Positions 11,455-23,236 of a DNA stretch of 64,000 nucleotides are shown in pieces. Source of the DNA: Blastobasis lacticolella (lineage: Eukaryota; Arthropoda; Insecta; Lepidoptera; Blastobasidae); assembly GCA_905147135.1 (NCBI GenBank), contig LR990055.1, forward strand, positions 1,426,001 through 1,490,000. Reading direction: 5' to 3'. The notes beneath the pieces were generated by a model. That model was not told the origin of the DNA and searched no databases. It saw only the letters and a list, made by a program, of their open reading frames with translations. The position numbers were made by a program, and so were the translations under genes. The stretch's first letter is position 1, and the number at the start of each line of letters is the position of its first letter.

Positions 11455-11690
11455 CGCACCGCACGCTGCACGATGGGGCCAAATTGAAAAACGTAGACAA
11501 AATTCATACAGAACTGAAATTTCGGGCTTCAATTGCGGGTGTTGCCCCATCATGCAGTGCGCCGCGCGGCGCGCTGCACAGTGGGACATTCCGCCATCTG
11601 TCAATGTACTTGCATACAAATTGCTCGGCGTGTAACAAGTTTTGCCACATCGTGCAGTGCACTGCGCAGCGCACTGCATGAGTGTGCGTT
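11455..11690. repeat. GC-rich palindrome cluster inside element copy 1
   Basis: Three GCAGTGC-type blocks lie at about 11457-11478, 11550-11584 and 11653-11680. The outer two partly pair with the centre one, through CGATGGGGC against GCCCCATC. The block at 11653 is self-complementary (GCAGTGCACTGCGCAGCGC). The set recurs at 61780-62010. A similar lone block lies at 8830-8870. Confidence 0.7.
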
Positions 11691-11715
11691 CAAGATAAGA
11701 GCAGTATAGTGCCAT

Positions 11716-12905
11716 TTAACTACAAATTACTAACCGTGGTACCAAACCTGATAATATGTGTAGTGAAAGGGTAATGAATAACCAGGAAAGTCTTAAAATC
11801 TATATCAGCACCATCTAGTTATAACAGACAAATTGAAAACCTCTCATTGAATATCAATATCATGTAAGGCTATAATGTGAGTTAAAAAACATTAACAGAC
11901 TTAAGTTCCTGGTTTACAAAATACAGTGACCGTGTGACCGGGCATTACTGCAATTACCTTCATAATTGATGCGCAGGAGACTCGCTTGTTTGAGGCAATG
12001 ATGTTTTACCGCGGCGAGATACTTGGATAAAGATTGCAAGCTAATTTTAAGAAAATTAAATAACAAGTTTATAGATTTGGATTTGGGATTTGTGAAGTAT
12101 CTATGACCTTAATCATATTAAAAATAACATAAAATACAAGAAACAAACAACAATACTTAAAGGATGTCGAAGAAGCGAGTTATTGACATCGCCATGGGAT
12201 GCGAGAACCAACGGCTCACGACGCGAGGAGGCGCTGTGGAGTGGGCCAAGTCGGAAAATTAACCCTAACAGAAGCCGGGTTATATGACGATATTAGGATA
12301 CCAGAAAAATATAAATAAATAAATAATCATTTATTTCAGAATTTACAATTCCATATATTTTTAGGTACGTAGGTAGTTTTTAAATTCATTACTAAAAAAT
12401 ATAAAAATAATAACAATGTCAAATTCCATACGTATGTCAATCAACTAAAAATATCAATGTCAAACAATTTCATATAATCATAAATTTAACCATGTCATTA
12501 CATTACAATATATCTAGGTTTAATTGTTTATACACAGATATGAGGATAAGGCGTAATTAGGCTAACGATCGTGATAATGATTATACAGGTACATTATTGG
12601 TTATCATATCTTGTCGTGAGTGTGTAGCTTTAAGCTAGCTAACTAATCTGGTTTACAAACAACTGTGGTCATGCGACTAGGCCGTTGGGACAATTATATG
12701 ATTGCAGTGTGCAAGCTTGGTCGTTTGAAGTAGCTAATAGCTGTTTGCACGCAGCGCTGTACTTGAAAATTACATTGAAATGTGCAGAATAGCAAGTAAG
12801 AATAAACCGTTTAAAAAGCAAAACCTGTGTAATAATGTCTTTTACACTTAATTCTATATGTAAAATAAAGAGCCCATCTTCCTCCACCCCATAGCGCATT
12901 CTTGA
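11716..12905. other. Gene 1 intron sequence without recognised content
   Basis: AT-rich. A short patch at 12160-12240 has higher GC and may be repeat-derived. No exon motifs are present. Confidence 0.45.
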
Positions 12906-13115
12906 TGACCTGAGTGGTTCAGTAGATTCCCGGCCGAGAATACATTTAAATGATGAATTTTAATTTGTGAAACGGTGGGTCTGGGTGATATAATATGTAT
13001 AATAAGTATGTATTTAAAAGTATATAAGTAGTTTATCGGTTATATTACCTAGCACCCATAACACAACCTTTGCTTAGTTTGGGTCTGGATGGCGCTGTGT
13101 GATTTGTCCAAGCAT
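12906..13115 (+). mobile_element. SINE family B, head partly deleted
   Basis: GACCTGAGTGGTTCAGTAG jumps to GATTCCCGGCCGAG, so the centre of the tRNA head is missing. The body AATGATGAATTTTAATTT and the tail AGCACCCATAACACAA to GGCGCTGTGTGATTTGTCC are intact. Confidence 0.8.
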
Positions 13116-14744
13116 ATACAAAATACTATGCTCTAGACTCTAGAGGTATTATAATCTCTGTGATCGCATGACCTACCATTGGAGTAATTACATGATTGTA
13201 CGGAGGCTCCGGCGTCTGCAGTAATGGCGCTTGACCGCAGCCTTTCTCCCGTTTCGATTCACTCGCGCTTATTACTAAACACAATTGGATAGATTATGTA
13301 TGGAAATTAGATTAGGAACAATTGTAGAGAAAGGAAAGCAAGAGAACGCAGTATAAAGTACCTCCCCCAAGAATTCTGAACACCCGTGCCCATTAACAAG
13401 TAATTCATTATACCTTCATATAAACACAAAATCACTTCGTCCTACCCGACATTGTAACGCAAAACAATAAATAAGTTTAAGCGGTAATTACTAATCCAAC
13501 TATTTCAATCGATTGAGATGAGTGTATAAATTTACTGATGCGTATGTAGTTATAATTATCTTGAATTGAAATGATTATTCTACGTATTACTCGTTATGAT
13601 TAGAGAGGTGTCAATCACCTATCAAGAAAGTGGAATTAATCATTAGAGCTGTACGTATAATTGTATATTTTTTACTTTGAACTATTAGCAAACCACGACT
13701 GTTTAATTATACCGAACATACTTTTTAAGGTTCCGTAACGTGAAGACGATATCGGGATTGTGTTTAAGCTTCGGTAGTCCATGGGATTGTTCTATCAATC
13801 TATACATAGTATAAAACAAAGTCGCTTCCCGCCGTCTGTCCCTATGTATGTATCTATGTACGCTTCTCTTAAACTACGCAATGGATTTTAAAGCGGTTCA
13901 GCACAGGATAGTGATTCAAGAGGAAGGTTTATAAGCAAGATAAAAAGATATTGTAGTACATCAAGGTAAGGTAGTCCATTATAAGTTTTTAAGAAAAAGA
14001 AACCCATTAAATCAGGTTATCCATTTTCGATCTGAGACATCTCAAATTCGACATTATCTTGATTAAAAATGTCACTAAAACGATCTTCGATATTCCTCTT
14101 ATGTCGTTGAGCTTGGGTTTATGGCTGCAATAGAGATTTCAGATAAAGATAATGTCAAACTTAGAGGTGTCGCAAGAATCGCCCCCTGATCTCAGACGCT
14201 ATCTGAGCGCTAAGAAAGATCTTTCTTTTTGTATTTAAACACTTTCTTTTTTTATTGTAGCAAAGAAACCATCTTCCGCAAACCCGATACGCTCTTCACC
14301 GTACTTTTTATCCTATTTACTTTCCGAGTAACGAAGGTCAGTGAAGTGAAAGTACCCGTATTCCGAATGTACGTCACTCCAATTCCTCCAATTTAATCAT
14401 AGAAGCGTACTATGTTATTTCGGTGTTATTGTTTAATAAGATTGACTTAATCTATATTTGGACGGATGGGGAGTGTTTAGATAGAACGCAGTGGCTTAAT
14501 TCATGTTATTACTACTCCAGTTATATGTCCTAATACCTGAATCTGATAAACGGAATAAGTGCCATATGGTTGTGGATGCTTCAATCACTATTGGAAAGAT
14601 TGGGCTTTATTTTGTAGTAACAATAAGAATTAGGCCGACATGTATTAAACCTGTAAATAAGTAAGCTACCTTACTCTTAAAACGTGAAGCGTTATTGCTT
14701 TTTGGCCCAAGTAAACTATGCCATTTCCCAACGACTTTATGCAT
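13116..14744. other. Gene 1 intron sequence
   Basis: Apart from the family E copy at 13800-13985, nothing was recognised. Confidence 0.45.
13800..13985 (+). mobile_element. Helitron-like family E copy
   Basis: TACATAGTATAAAACAAAGT, CCGCCGTCTGTCCCTATG, AAACTACGCAATGGATTTTA and GATTCAAGAGGAAGGTTTAT; shared with 22815-22985 and 40795-41009. Confidence 0.65.
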
Positions 14745-14970
14745 GTAAATTAGTCGAAAACTAACCGTTTCTCATGTGGGAAAACATCATGCACATTCAG
14801 GCGACCGAATGTGTATCCATTATCAAATCTGGCCAGGTTCTTATCAGGGTCACAGAGGTCAGACAGCTCTACTGTAATTATCTGATCTGCCAAAGCTTGG
14901 GATCGTAGTCAAGACGGACCCCAGGCCATCGCACGCGTGATCACAACCTGGATATTGAGGCTAAGATGAT
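14745..14970 (+). mobile_element. SINE family A, 5'-truncated
   Basis: CTAACCGTTTCTCATGTGGG through CATTCAGGCGACCGAATGTG to GAGGCTAAGATGATT covers the body and tail, diverged. Confidence 0.7.
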
Positions 14971-15060
14971 TATTTTAGATAGACATTATGTCGATGGTAT
15001 TCAGGCTGGCTCACAGTTTTGACTTACCCTCTACTTTTAAATATCTTAAGAGGAGTCTTC

Positions 15061-15387
15061 ACCAAGCGCGCTCTATACAAACATAGTTTTATCATATTTT
15101 CAATATTACTGAATGAATTGAATGAATGAATTTTGAAAAACGTGATCTATGAACCAATATCTATGCTTGTAGTTATCAGATAATTATACAAATATGTCGC
15201 TTAAAGTTACACGGGACTTAAGATTTCCACACAAATTTTAAATACTTCGAAACGATTTATTTTAACGAAAATCTGACAAACTACTAGCATATATATTCGT
15301 TTCTGGATCACGTCTACAAAATTTAATTTACTTTGATAGCGTAATATTGAAAATATGCTCGAGCTACGTTTGTATGGAGCGCGATCA
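15061..15387. mobile_element. Inverted-repeat element
   Basis: GCGCTCTATACAAACATAG and ATATTTTCAATATTAC at 15066-15109 are mirrored at 15341-15387 (GTAATATTGAAAATAT, CTACGTTTGTATGGAGCGC). The interior is AT-rich and non-coding. Confidence 0.6.
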
Positions 15388-15889
15388 GCAAACACTAGCC
15401 AAGCGATATCTCGACCAAGCCGGGTGTGGCGCTTGCGCACGCGTTCCGCTGACATTGGCCCGGATATTTGCTATGATATAATCAACACATGTAAATGGAG
15501 ATCGTTGTCACGCGAGCGTGGAGAGATTTAGATAGCTCAAATTATCAGGCGTGTCTTGTTTTACAAATTCATAATAGTTTATAAAACAAAACTATTATAA
15601 CGTACAGCTAGCATGAAATACTTTAAAATTGTAGAAGTTTTTGTAAGACTTTGTGGTTTTTTGATTTGTTATTTTATCACTTTTAACTCGTCGTTTCGTC
15701 GCTTTTCGGCACAGACCGTCCTCGGTGCTTTTTAGTAAATCATAACAATAACGTTTATAACGCACTAGCTTTTGCACGCGACTTCGTCAGCGTAACTTTA
15801 AGCGCAAAAAGCTTCATCTTGAATGACTTTATCTATTCTTGCAAACCGCACGAATAGATAGAGTCATTTATATCCGTTAGTATATTTTT

Positions 15890-16215
15890 TTATTTATACT
15901 ACCCAGGCATTTGACCGCCATCTCACCTGGTAAGTGACGATGCATTTTTTTTAATATTAGACATGACACGCATTTAACTGCCATTTCACCTGTTGGTAAC
16001 AATGTGGCCGAAGACCGAGCAAGCCTGTCTAGGAACAGTATTCACTCTAGCCTCAAAGGCGTCTAGATTATAATGATCAGGGAAGACACTCGTAGGCAAC
16101 GTGTTCTATTCCTTAGCCGTATGTATTATAAAGATATAAGGATAACTAAAGCGGCTCGTGCGTATAGGTAGATGATCCACAATTTTGTTGAAATTTTTAG
16201 TGAAACGAAGTCATA
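15890..16215 (-). mobile_element. Repeat family J (LINE-tail type)
   Basis: GCATTTGACCGCCATCTCAC, ATGTGGCCGAAGACCGAGCA and TATTCACTCTAGCCTCAAAG match 28900-29175. The first 70 bases appear twice (15903 and 15970). Confidence 0.65.
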
Positions 16216-17149
16216 TTATATACAAACATCCCTTTTAATATACGAGTATATAGATAGATAAAAGTGAGTGATGTATCTATTATGCGGTGACGAAGCAATG
16301 AAATGGCTGATTTTGCTTGATTTGAAACTTTGCACTCGGCAACCGATGCTCCTTAAACGCTTCGCTTCCACAATAAATCTATTTTTAAAATTTTACTTTC
16401 ATCAGGATTTCTTCATAAAAAATAAATTGTTAATTTGGAAAGCCTGTTAAATTATGCTATACACAAGTACCAGGCAATCATCACCACAGCAGTAATCAAA
16501 GCAATGAGCCGCAACCACGTATTCAGTAGCATACTTACAGCTTAATTCCTATGTTTAGTGACCTCAGTGGTAATAACTGCTCGTTTGTTGCCATCCAACT
16601 AACTGTAAGTGAATTATAGAGGATGATTTGTCTCCGCGCTTTGTGGACGCAAAAACATGATGTTGCGTGTTGAGGTTGTGGAAAGTGAAAACTGTTTCTG
16701 CCTAATCTTTAGGTTTTGTATCGTGTAATTTTTTGTTGACCGGATGAAATCTCCCAATAGGAATAGTCAGCTTTTGTATATTTATAAGAAATTTTAATCT
16801 TTACAAATATAAAGAAAACTTTCTTAAATAAATTATGATATAGGTTTTAAGACTTTCATGGTTACTCACTACACTTTCATTACACATATTATCGGGTTCG
16901 TTAGCATAGTTAGTATTGTTTTTACATAGATATTTCGACGCAGTTGCATCCGTCATGGTCACGAGTTGACTTTAACTAAACTTGAGTTAAATTATGTACA
17001 TTATCTAATTATGTAAACATGTTGTGTTTCGTAGGTTACAGTATCCTATAGTCAGTTACAGTGGTTGCAGTAGTTTTTTTATGATAGAACAGATAGAGGC
17101 AAACGAGCAATTTTGAGATTATTGCGTTCAGATCAGACCATACCTCATA
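16216..17149. other. Gene 1 intron sequence
   Basis: Only the family G core fragment at 16925 was recognised. Confidence 0.45.
16925..16970. mobile_element. Family G core fragment
   Basis: GATATTTCGACGCAGTTGCA and TCCGTCATGG match the family G core without terminal repeats. A similar core on the opposite strand is at 42012-42052. Confidence 0.5.
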
Positions 17150-17365
17150 ATTACAGCCCATAACAGTCCACTTTTAGGCTTAGGGCCTCTTCCACGAAAT
17201 GGGAAGTTATTGCCATAATTTCCACGCTTGGCCGGCGGATTGTCAGCCTATGGAGACTACAATTCTAAATCGTTTGCCTCGAAAATATTAGTCGCCTTGT
17301 ACGACAACCACGAGTGTAAGGGGTTGGAGCTGCCTATTCTACTGTGCCGTACACCACACGATCAA
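17150..17365 (-). mobile_element. Retroposon family C, close to gene 1 exon B
   Basis: CAGCCCATAACAGTCCACTT, CCATAATTTCCACGCTTGG, then TACGACAACCACGAGTGTAA. It ends about 185 bases before the exon B acceptor. Confidence 0.8.
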
Positions 17366-17550
17366 TTGTATTCTATTGTTGTAGTGTAACTTTAGTAGTT
17401 TATTCAGAGGGAGGTGTTCTGTAATTGCACAAAGTACTTATCTTAAGTTCACTCCGTTTTAGATTTATCAGTCTGTTAGTGATCTTTGGTGACCGTTCGA
17501 TCACCACAAACTTAGACATAACCTCAATCAATACCCTTTTCTTCCACCAG

Positions 17551-17711
17551 TTGAGGTGAGCTGCGGCGGCGTGGTGCAGAACAACTTAACCTACTTCATG
17601 TCCCCGGGTTTCCCTGACATATGGATGGGCACGAAGAACTGCGACATCACTATAGAGAAGACCCACGCAGGGATCACACAACTGAGGATCGACTTCGTGC
17701 ACTTCACTATA
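17551..17711 (+). CDS. Gene 1 exon B: first half of CUB domain 1
   Basis: The acceptor is CTTCCACCAG and the donor GTGAGT at 17712. Reading in phase with exon A gives SCGG, an N-glycosylation motif NNLTY, then SPGFPDIW, NCDITIE and LRIDFVHFTI. This is the standard start of a CUB domain: a cysteine, the sP-G-yP turn, a second cysteine, then the hydrophobic beta strand. The exon ends in phase 0. The 13.6-kb intron before it is the largest in the gene. Confidence 0.92.
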
Positions 17712-18517
17712 GTGAGTTTGACCTTAAGGCCGCTTAACCGCTTCGCAAAAGCTCTATTTTCTGTCATAAACTAACAACCTTTTTAGAATTAATGGCTAGA
17801 CTTCTTTAAAAAAATGAGACCGGGGTCGTGTACTTGATTTTTGACTTGATTTATCTACGAAAATTGGTTAAAAAGAAAGATGCAATTCAGACTATACATA
17901 GTAACCTAAATGTCAGGAATATCCACAGAGCAAAAGAAATTGCAATTGGAAGGTCGCCAACTTTCCAATATTTCTGGAAACATCCTTCGTTCTGTTAAGG
18001 ACAGATTCTTCTTATGGTAAAAAGGAATATCTTTTTCACATTATTACTCGATCGAACTCCGTACACAATTGCAACCCCTATTTTACCCCCTTCGACGTGA
18101 AATTTCCTATAATCCTTTCTTATTACTTATCTAGTTGTCTTCGTTGAGGTAAATACGAAGCCGAACCAAGCCAATGTGCATTATTTAAGCCACCACGACA
18201 AGGAAGACGCATAGCAACCTACCCTAAACCTGTATAAAAGGAGCTAAAATTGCTATGCGTATCTATAGCCACGCTAGATCATCTTATACTGGTTTTGAGT
18301 AGGTCGATATGCAGTAGACATGTTTAATAATTCAATAGGAACCTTTAGAAAATTGCCATCATCAATAGTCGACTGTTTTAAGGGAGTTAAGTGGTTGTAT
18401 GGTTCTTGTAGCTCGTAATTGCACGGTGGATTTAACGTTCGAATTTTCTTCAGAAATTTTAGTAATATTGATATACATTTTCTTTCATTTTAGTGGCATA
18501 GATACTAGTGCAAAATT

Positions 18518-18876
18518 GGAGAGCGTCAGAGGCCGAGCGGTTAGAATATCCGACTCGTAAGGCAGAGGTCCCGGGTTCGAATCCCGCTCCAGCCATGTAC
18601 CAATGACTGTTTTCTGAGTTATGTGCATTATTTGAATACTAACCGATGCACTTACGGTGAGGGAAAACATCGTGATGAAACCTGCACATTCAGGCGACTG
18701 AATGTGTAACCATCATCCAATCCGGTCAGGTTCCCTTGGTAGCAGGGTCATGGAGGTCAGGTGGCAGTCGCTCCACTGTTTTTACCTGACCTGCCAAATC
18801 CTGGATCATGGTCAAGGCGGACCCCGGGCCCTCGAGCGCGAGAGCACAACCGAGACATTAACGCCAAGATGATGAT
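18518..18876 (+). mobile_element. SINE family A, full length with 17-bp target duplication
   Basis: The tRNA-like head has GGCCGAGCGGTTAGAATAT as A box and GGTTCGAATCC as B box, then the standard body and a (GAT)n tail. GATACTAGTGCAAAATT flanks it at 18501-18517 and 18877-18893, proof of retroposition. Confidence 0.92.
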
Positions 18877-18949
18877 GATACTAGTGCAAAATTTGAAGCT
18901 ATAGGTATATAGGTCTATTTACAGTAATTTTTATGTACATATATTTACC

Positions 18950-19170
18950 GACCTGAGTGGTTCTGTTGGTTATCATGCAGTTCCCAGGTCACGCAGAGGT
19001 CCCAGGTTTGATTCTTTGAAATTGAAATGATGAATTTTAATTTTTGTTACGGGTCTGGTTTTTTAAGTTTGTATGTAAAAAAAGTAAGTAACAATACACA
19101 AGTACAAGTAAAGTAACACCCATAACACAAGCTTTGTCTACTTAAGGGCTAGATGTGAATTTGTCCATTT
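18950..19170 (+). mobile_element. SINE family B
   Basis: CCGACCTGAGTGGTTCTG, AGAGGTCCCAGGTTTGATTC, AATGATGAATTTTAATTT, CACCCATAACACAAGC. Confidence 0.75.
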
Positions 19171-19194
19171 GTATGACAGTTTGTTCCAACATGG

Positions 19195-19345
19195 AGTTCT
19201 TTAAGAAAGGGTTGTAAAGGTTTTTACAGCGTCTGCAACACGTCACCCGCCCCTGGTATTGCAAACGTCCATTGGCCGCGGTGACTGCTTTCCATCGGGC
19301 AGGCCGAAAGCTTGTTTGCCACCTTAGTGGTATAAAACAAATCCC
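19195..19345 (+). mobile_element. CR1-like LINE tail before the exon C acceptor
   Basis: TCTTTAAGAAAGGGTTGTAA, CCCCTGGTATTGCAAACGTC and CGGTGACTGCTTTCCATCGG match the 3' part of the 3945 copy. It ends about 10 bases before the acceptor. Confidence 0.75.
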
Positions 19346-19354
19346 ATATTACAG

Positions 19355-19457
19355 GGCCAGCCGAACCGGCGCACCGGTGCGTGCGACGGCGACGCGATGG
19401 TGGTCGGCGAGGGCAGCGACAACTTCACCGTGTGCGGACAGAACCATGGCCAGCATA
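19355..19457 (+). CDS. Gene 1 exon C: second half of CUB domain 1
   Basis: The acceptor is ATATTACAG and the donor GTGAGT at 19458. The exon encodes ACDGDAMVV, then DNFTVCGQNHGQH, which supplies the third and fourth CUB cysteines and a second N-glycosylation motif (NFT). It starts in phase 0 and ends with one base, fitting exons B and D. A LINE tail ends roughly 10 bases upstream of the acceptor, so the 3' splice region is very short of original intron sequence. Confidence 0.9.
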
Positions 19458-19574
19458 GTGAGTGAATTTTTTTTGCATTAGCTACTCAGTGACGGACAAG
19501 CAGACAGCGGACCTTATGGAAAGTGGTGAGTGCTGAGGACTAAGATTTTTTTATAATTATTATTCAGTGACAAA

Positions 19575-19665
19575 CCTGATCTGCCAAATCATGGATCATG
19601 GTCAAGGTGGACCTCGGGTCCTCGCGAGCGAGAGCACAACCAGGATATTGACAATATGATTATTT
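19575..19665 (+). mobile_element. SINE family A tail
   Basis: CTGATCTGCCAAATCATGG to CAGGATATTGAC, just downstream of gene 1 exon C. Confidence 0.7.
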
Positions 19666-19754
19666 CTGACAAGCAGAAAGCCCACCTTATGGAAAGCGGC
19701 AAATGTACATCCACGAACCTTGCATAGAACAGAAAAACGTCGGGAAACTCCCGG

Positions 19755-19865
19755 CCAAGTATCATCATCATCATATCAACCGGAAGACATACTGCTGGGC
19801 AGAGACCGCTCCCAGAGATCTCCACAAAGGCCGGTCTAGTGTGTTCCGCATCCAGCTGCCTAGTT
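19755..19865 (-). mobile_element. RTE-like LINE 3' end
   Basis: CATCATCATATCAACCGGAA, GAGATCTCCACAAAGGCCGG and GCATCCAGCTG are the reverse complement of the 30830-30920 tail family. Confidence 0.7.
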
Positions 19866-21384
19866 TACATATACTCAAATATTGTCTAAACTACTAAAGC
19901 TATTATAATTAAACAAAAATAAGAACCATATCGATTAAACTGGCTTTTGAATACAGAAAACCGCGTCGAAATCCGGTCATCCGTTCAAGAGCCACAATAC
20001 TATATATACAGACAATACATACATACACACGACAAACAAACACCTTTGAACCGGGGATTAAAAATACACACAGCCTATATACAGAACCTCCTTCTTTGAA
20101 GTTTGCTAAACAGTTCCCACCATAAAGAAACCGTGTAACTTACACATAATCGCCGCCAAATCGGACCACGGAACCCTCCATCTTAATTCGCTCCATCATA
20201 CTGACATTCGCGCCTCCATGATGCATTATTAAAAGCGCACGTAAAAAAGGGGAGTTTTATTATTTTTTCACGACTACATCGCAATAAAATATTCAAATTG
20301 GAGCCGAATGGAGCCGAGGCAGGAATAATGCGACGGATCATAAAGCTAGCTCCGAAGGTTGTAACCGCCCTAAACTCTGCACGCGAGGGCTGATGGAAAA
20401 CGAATGGTCGACGAGTCGAGGATGCAGCATAGACCGCATAATTTTGTAAATGTAGTAGGTCTAATTATTATTTTACTTTACGGCCTAGCTCGTTGTAAGT
20501 GGCATGCTTGACTAGAAAGAGCCAATTCACTCTAGCCAAGGATGTTTTACATGTGTTTAATTTGTTGTCGATATCTGGTATTTTAAGTATCTGGTATCAT
20601 TTGCGCGTATGGGCATTTGCGTTTCTGATACATGCGTCGAAAGGCCATGATTGTAATGTTGACAGACACTCACAGGCAACGTTTCCAATCTTGCAATATG
20701 TTGTATTTTAAGTCTTTCATCAAATAGTCAAATTTTCTAGCTTGTGACACTTGGACTTTATGAGCTATCTGAGCTGTTGATCAAGCTAAGCTCTCAGCCT
20801 TCCAAGTTAGAGGTAGGACTTGATCATTCGACTTGATTTCACCCGGAATTCAACCAGCTGTCGTAGACGGGTGAGCTCCAGCCTCCAGATCAGATGCGAT
20901 CCAGGGCCTTCGCGCGTGAGAGCACTACCATCCTGGTAGTCGACGTCATTATGATCTTATAAAGCCTCCACCAACCCTCACATAGCTCCGCGAGGCGCCG
21001 GGGCTAGCGCCAATAAACCTGATCCGATAAACTGTTTCCAAGTCTACAGTTTATTGTAGTTTGTCCGTCTGTCTATTAGTTCCGAACTCACTAAATGCGC
21101 AATCGAATTAGACGTTGTTAGATATTCTTGTTATTAGATATTCAAAATTTCTGAGTCTAGATTTCGGGGGTATTTATTAGTAGTCGGGAGTCTGTAGTTA
21201 TTTCCGTTTGTGTTTGTAGTTTAGACACTGATTGTGTCAGAGTAAGATTGGAGGAGCCAATTATTGTTTTACGTATTTACCTAATGACGAAGCAATTAAA
21301 TGGCTGACTTCGCTTGATTTAAATTTGTAGTTGAATGTGTTTCATGTATATTGTATTTTTGCCATACGAATCAATAAATAAACC
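19866..21384. other. Gene 1 intron sequence
   Basis: A weak family A tail-like stretch lies at 20885-20950 and a weak family J-like stretch at 20470-20710. Otherwise nothing was seen. Confidence 0.4.
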
Positions 21385-21745
21385 TAATAAAATAATCATC
21401 TTGGCGTTAATGCCTCGGTTATGCTCTCGCGCACGAAGGCCCGGAGTCCGCCTTGACCATGATCAAGGATTTGGCTCAGATAACTACAGAGGAGCGACTG
21501 CCATCTGACTTCCGTGACCCTATTACCAAGGGAACCTGACCACATTGGATCATGGTTACGCATTCAGTCGCCTGAACATGCAGGTATCACGATGTTTTCT
21601 CTCACCGTAAGATCATCGGTTAGTATTCACATAATGCACATAACTCAGAAAAGAGTCATTGTTACATGGCCGCAGTGGGATTCGAACGCGGTACCTCTCG
21701 CTTGCGAGTCGGATACCTTTACCATTAAGTCACCGACGCTCTTAT
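21385..21745 (-). mobile_element. SINE family A, near full length
   Basis: The tail ATCATCTTGGCGTTAATGCC is on the left. The head ends with CACCGACGCTC at about 21741 and includes GGGATTCGAACGCGG. Confidence 0.85.
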
Positions 21746-21859
21746 TAATGGAGTGTATTTCCATTGTCTACACGCTTGGCAGGCAACGTGGATACTCAAC
21801 AGACAATAACTGCCCGTAGGCGGCGGTGACCACTTTCCATAAGGTTATCATAAAAACGT

Positions 21860-22740
21860 CTAGTATTGTACCAACTGTACCTAAACTATAACAACATTGC
21901 GAACAAATGTTGAATACGACCTGAGCGCTACTAAGTACTACATCTTATTCCCGATAAAATATACCTCAGTAAAAGCAAACTAATAAAATGAATAATAAAT
22001 TGAATATTTCCGTTTACGTCTCTCCTTCTTACGGATGAAAACTCGGGGGAAACTGTTACTACCTAAGTTATAAGGAATGCTCTGCACAAGGTACGCTATC
22101 ATTCATCATCTTCTATGCTGTAATAAAATCACAGGTATGAAAAATCTGTATACATTTCTTTTTCAGTGTAAAGGTAGGTTTAGATAGGAGGATAAATACC
22201 TGTATCTCGAGACATCAGTTTCTGTGTAAGTACTACTATTACCCCAACTCACGTAAAGTATATAGAATAGTAGGTAGAATGCAAGAGCTTAAGTCCATGA
22301 CCCCCTTAAGAATCGTAATCCTTTGCCCTACTGTGCAGTTGTTAAACGGTTTTATGGCATTTATGAATTTCATTTTTATTTTTTATGTAAAAAATACAGG
22401 GACAGCTAACTGTTAGCAACTTGATGTTGGCTAAAGATGCACCAAATACGGTGTTTTTTAAATTTTCTTAAGCTGTTGTACTGTGGCCAATCGCCTCCAG
22501 AGACTGTTCAATAAGTCGGCGGAAGACCTTAGTCAAGGTTAAGGAGAGCTCGTTGATGTGCTAACGTTCGATCACCTAACATACAACGTGCGAATGTTCA
22601 CCCATTAATTTTTAGGACTCGTACGTTGCTTATATTTTGTTATCGGTATCGCAAGCATGCTGCTAGACGGTCGTTTGCTTAATATACGTGATTCCTTTGT
22701 ACTAATACACAGCGTTCACAGCGCAATTCAGCCATCTCGG
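21860..22740. other. Gene 1 intron sequence
   Basis: No gene. Short LINE-tail scraps (GGCGGTGACCACTTTCC, GGCGGTGATCACTTCCC) lie at both borders. Confidence 0.4.
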
Positions 22741-22814
22741 CGGTGATCACTTCCCATCAGGCCCGCTGTCTGTTTTTATGTTGTACACAGCGTATACCCC
22801 TCGATACTGCCGTA

Positions 22815-22985
22815 TTACATAGTATAAAACAAAATCCCTTCCTGCCGTCTGTCCCTATGTACCTAAACTACGCAACGGATTTTAATGCGGATTTCAACAA
22901 TAGACAGAGTGGTCCAAGGCAAGGTTTATAAACAAGAAAGAAAGGTTTGGTAGCGGTAAATAAGGTGTATGCGAACAAAGTCACT
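22815..22985 (+). mobile_element. Helitron-like family E copy before exon D
   Basis: TACATAGTATAAAACAAAAT, TGCCGTCTGTCCCTATGTAC, AAACTACGCAACGGATTTTA and GGTTTATAAACAAG. It ends about 65 bases before the exon D acceptor. Confidence 0.65.
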
Positions 22986-23050
22986 CTAAGTCCACTAGCA
23001 ATAAGCCATCGTAGACAAATAAAAACATTTAGATACATTTCCTTCCCCAG

Positions 23051-23236
23051 TCTACTACAACCTACCAACCGCATCAACCCGCCGCGACGGCGAGCTGTCC
23101 TCCATAAAGGATACCCGCATCTCGTTCCGACTTCGCGGCGGGGAATCTCCGCGGATCTGGCTGCTGCGGCTGGCGCAGCTTCCGTTGGCGTACGCCGCGC
23201 CGCATGACTGCGCACAGTATTATACTGCGGATAATG
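23051..23236 (+). CDS. Gene 1 exon D: CUB 1 end and start of CUB-like domain 2
   Basis: The acceptor is CTTCCCCAG and the donor GTGAGT at 23237. The exon encodes IYYNLP, then a SFRLRGG strand, then WLLRLAQLPLAYAAP and DCAQYYTADN. The DCAQYYT block followed by G-x-I-x-SFNY in exon E is characteristic of the second CUB-like module of this insect family. Family members as I recall them carry a cysteine after the Q in the WxxRxxQ strand; here that position reads QLPLAY, so one disulphide may be missing. The exon is GC-rich compared with its intron. Confidence 0.88.

Larger units (their letters stand above)
9459..11703 (-). mobile_element. PIF/Harbinger-like element, copy 1
   Basis: This 2.25-kb block is repeated in the opposite orientation at 61757-64000 with very few differences. 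On the - strand, 9634-9834 encodes MSSSGDEDMLAVLQMV, then RRPRRNYWVHPIWNTG, which resembles the N-terminus of PIF/Harbinger transposases (RRRxYWVHPI). No DDE catalytic region follows, so the copy is internally deleted. It also holds a fragment resembling a LINE tail (10090-10160), a 104-bp tandem array and GC-rich palindromes. Its outer limit on the 9459 side is set only by the window edge of copy 2. Confidence 0.65.

Noticed and set aside
11419..11715. Cysteine-rich 98-codon frame, conserved in the inverted copy at 61704-61982
   Set aside because: It covers the GC palindromes, and its conservation follows from the near identity of the whole element.
18530..18600. tRNA gene
   Set aside because: A and B boxes are present, but the sequence is the head of a full SINE with target duplications. 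The same applies to 24370, 42633 and 60617.
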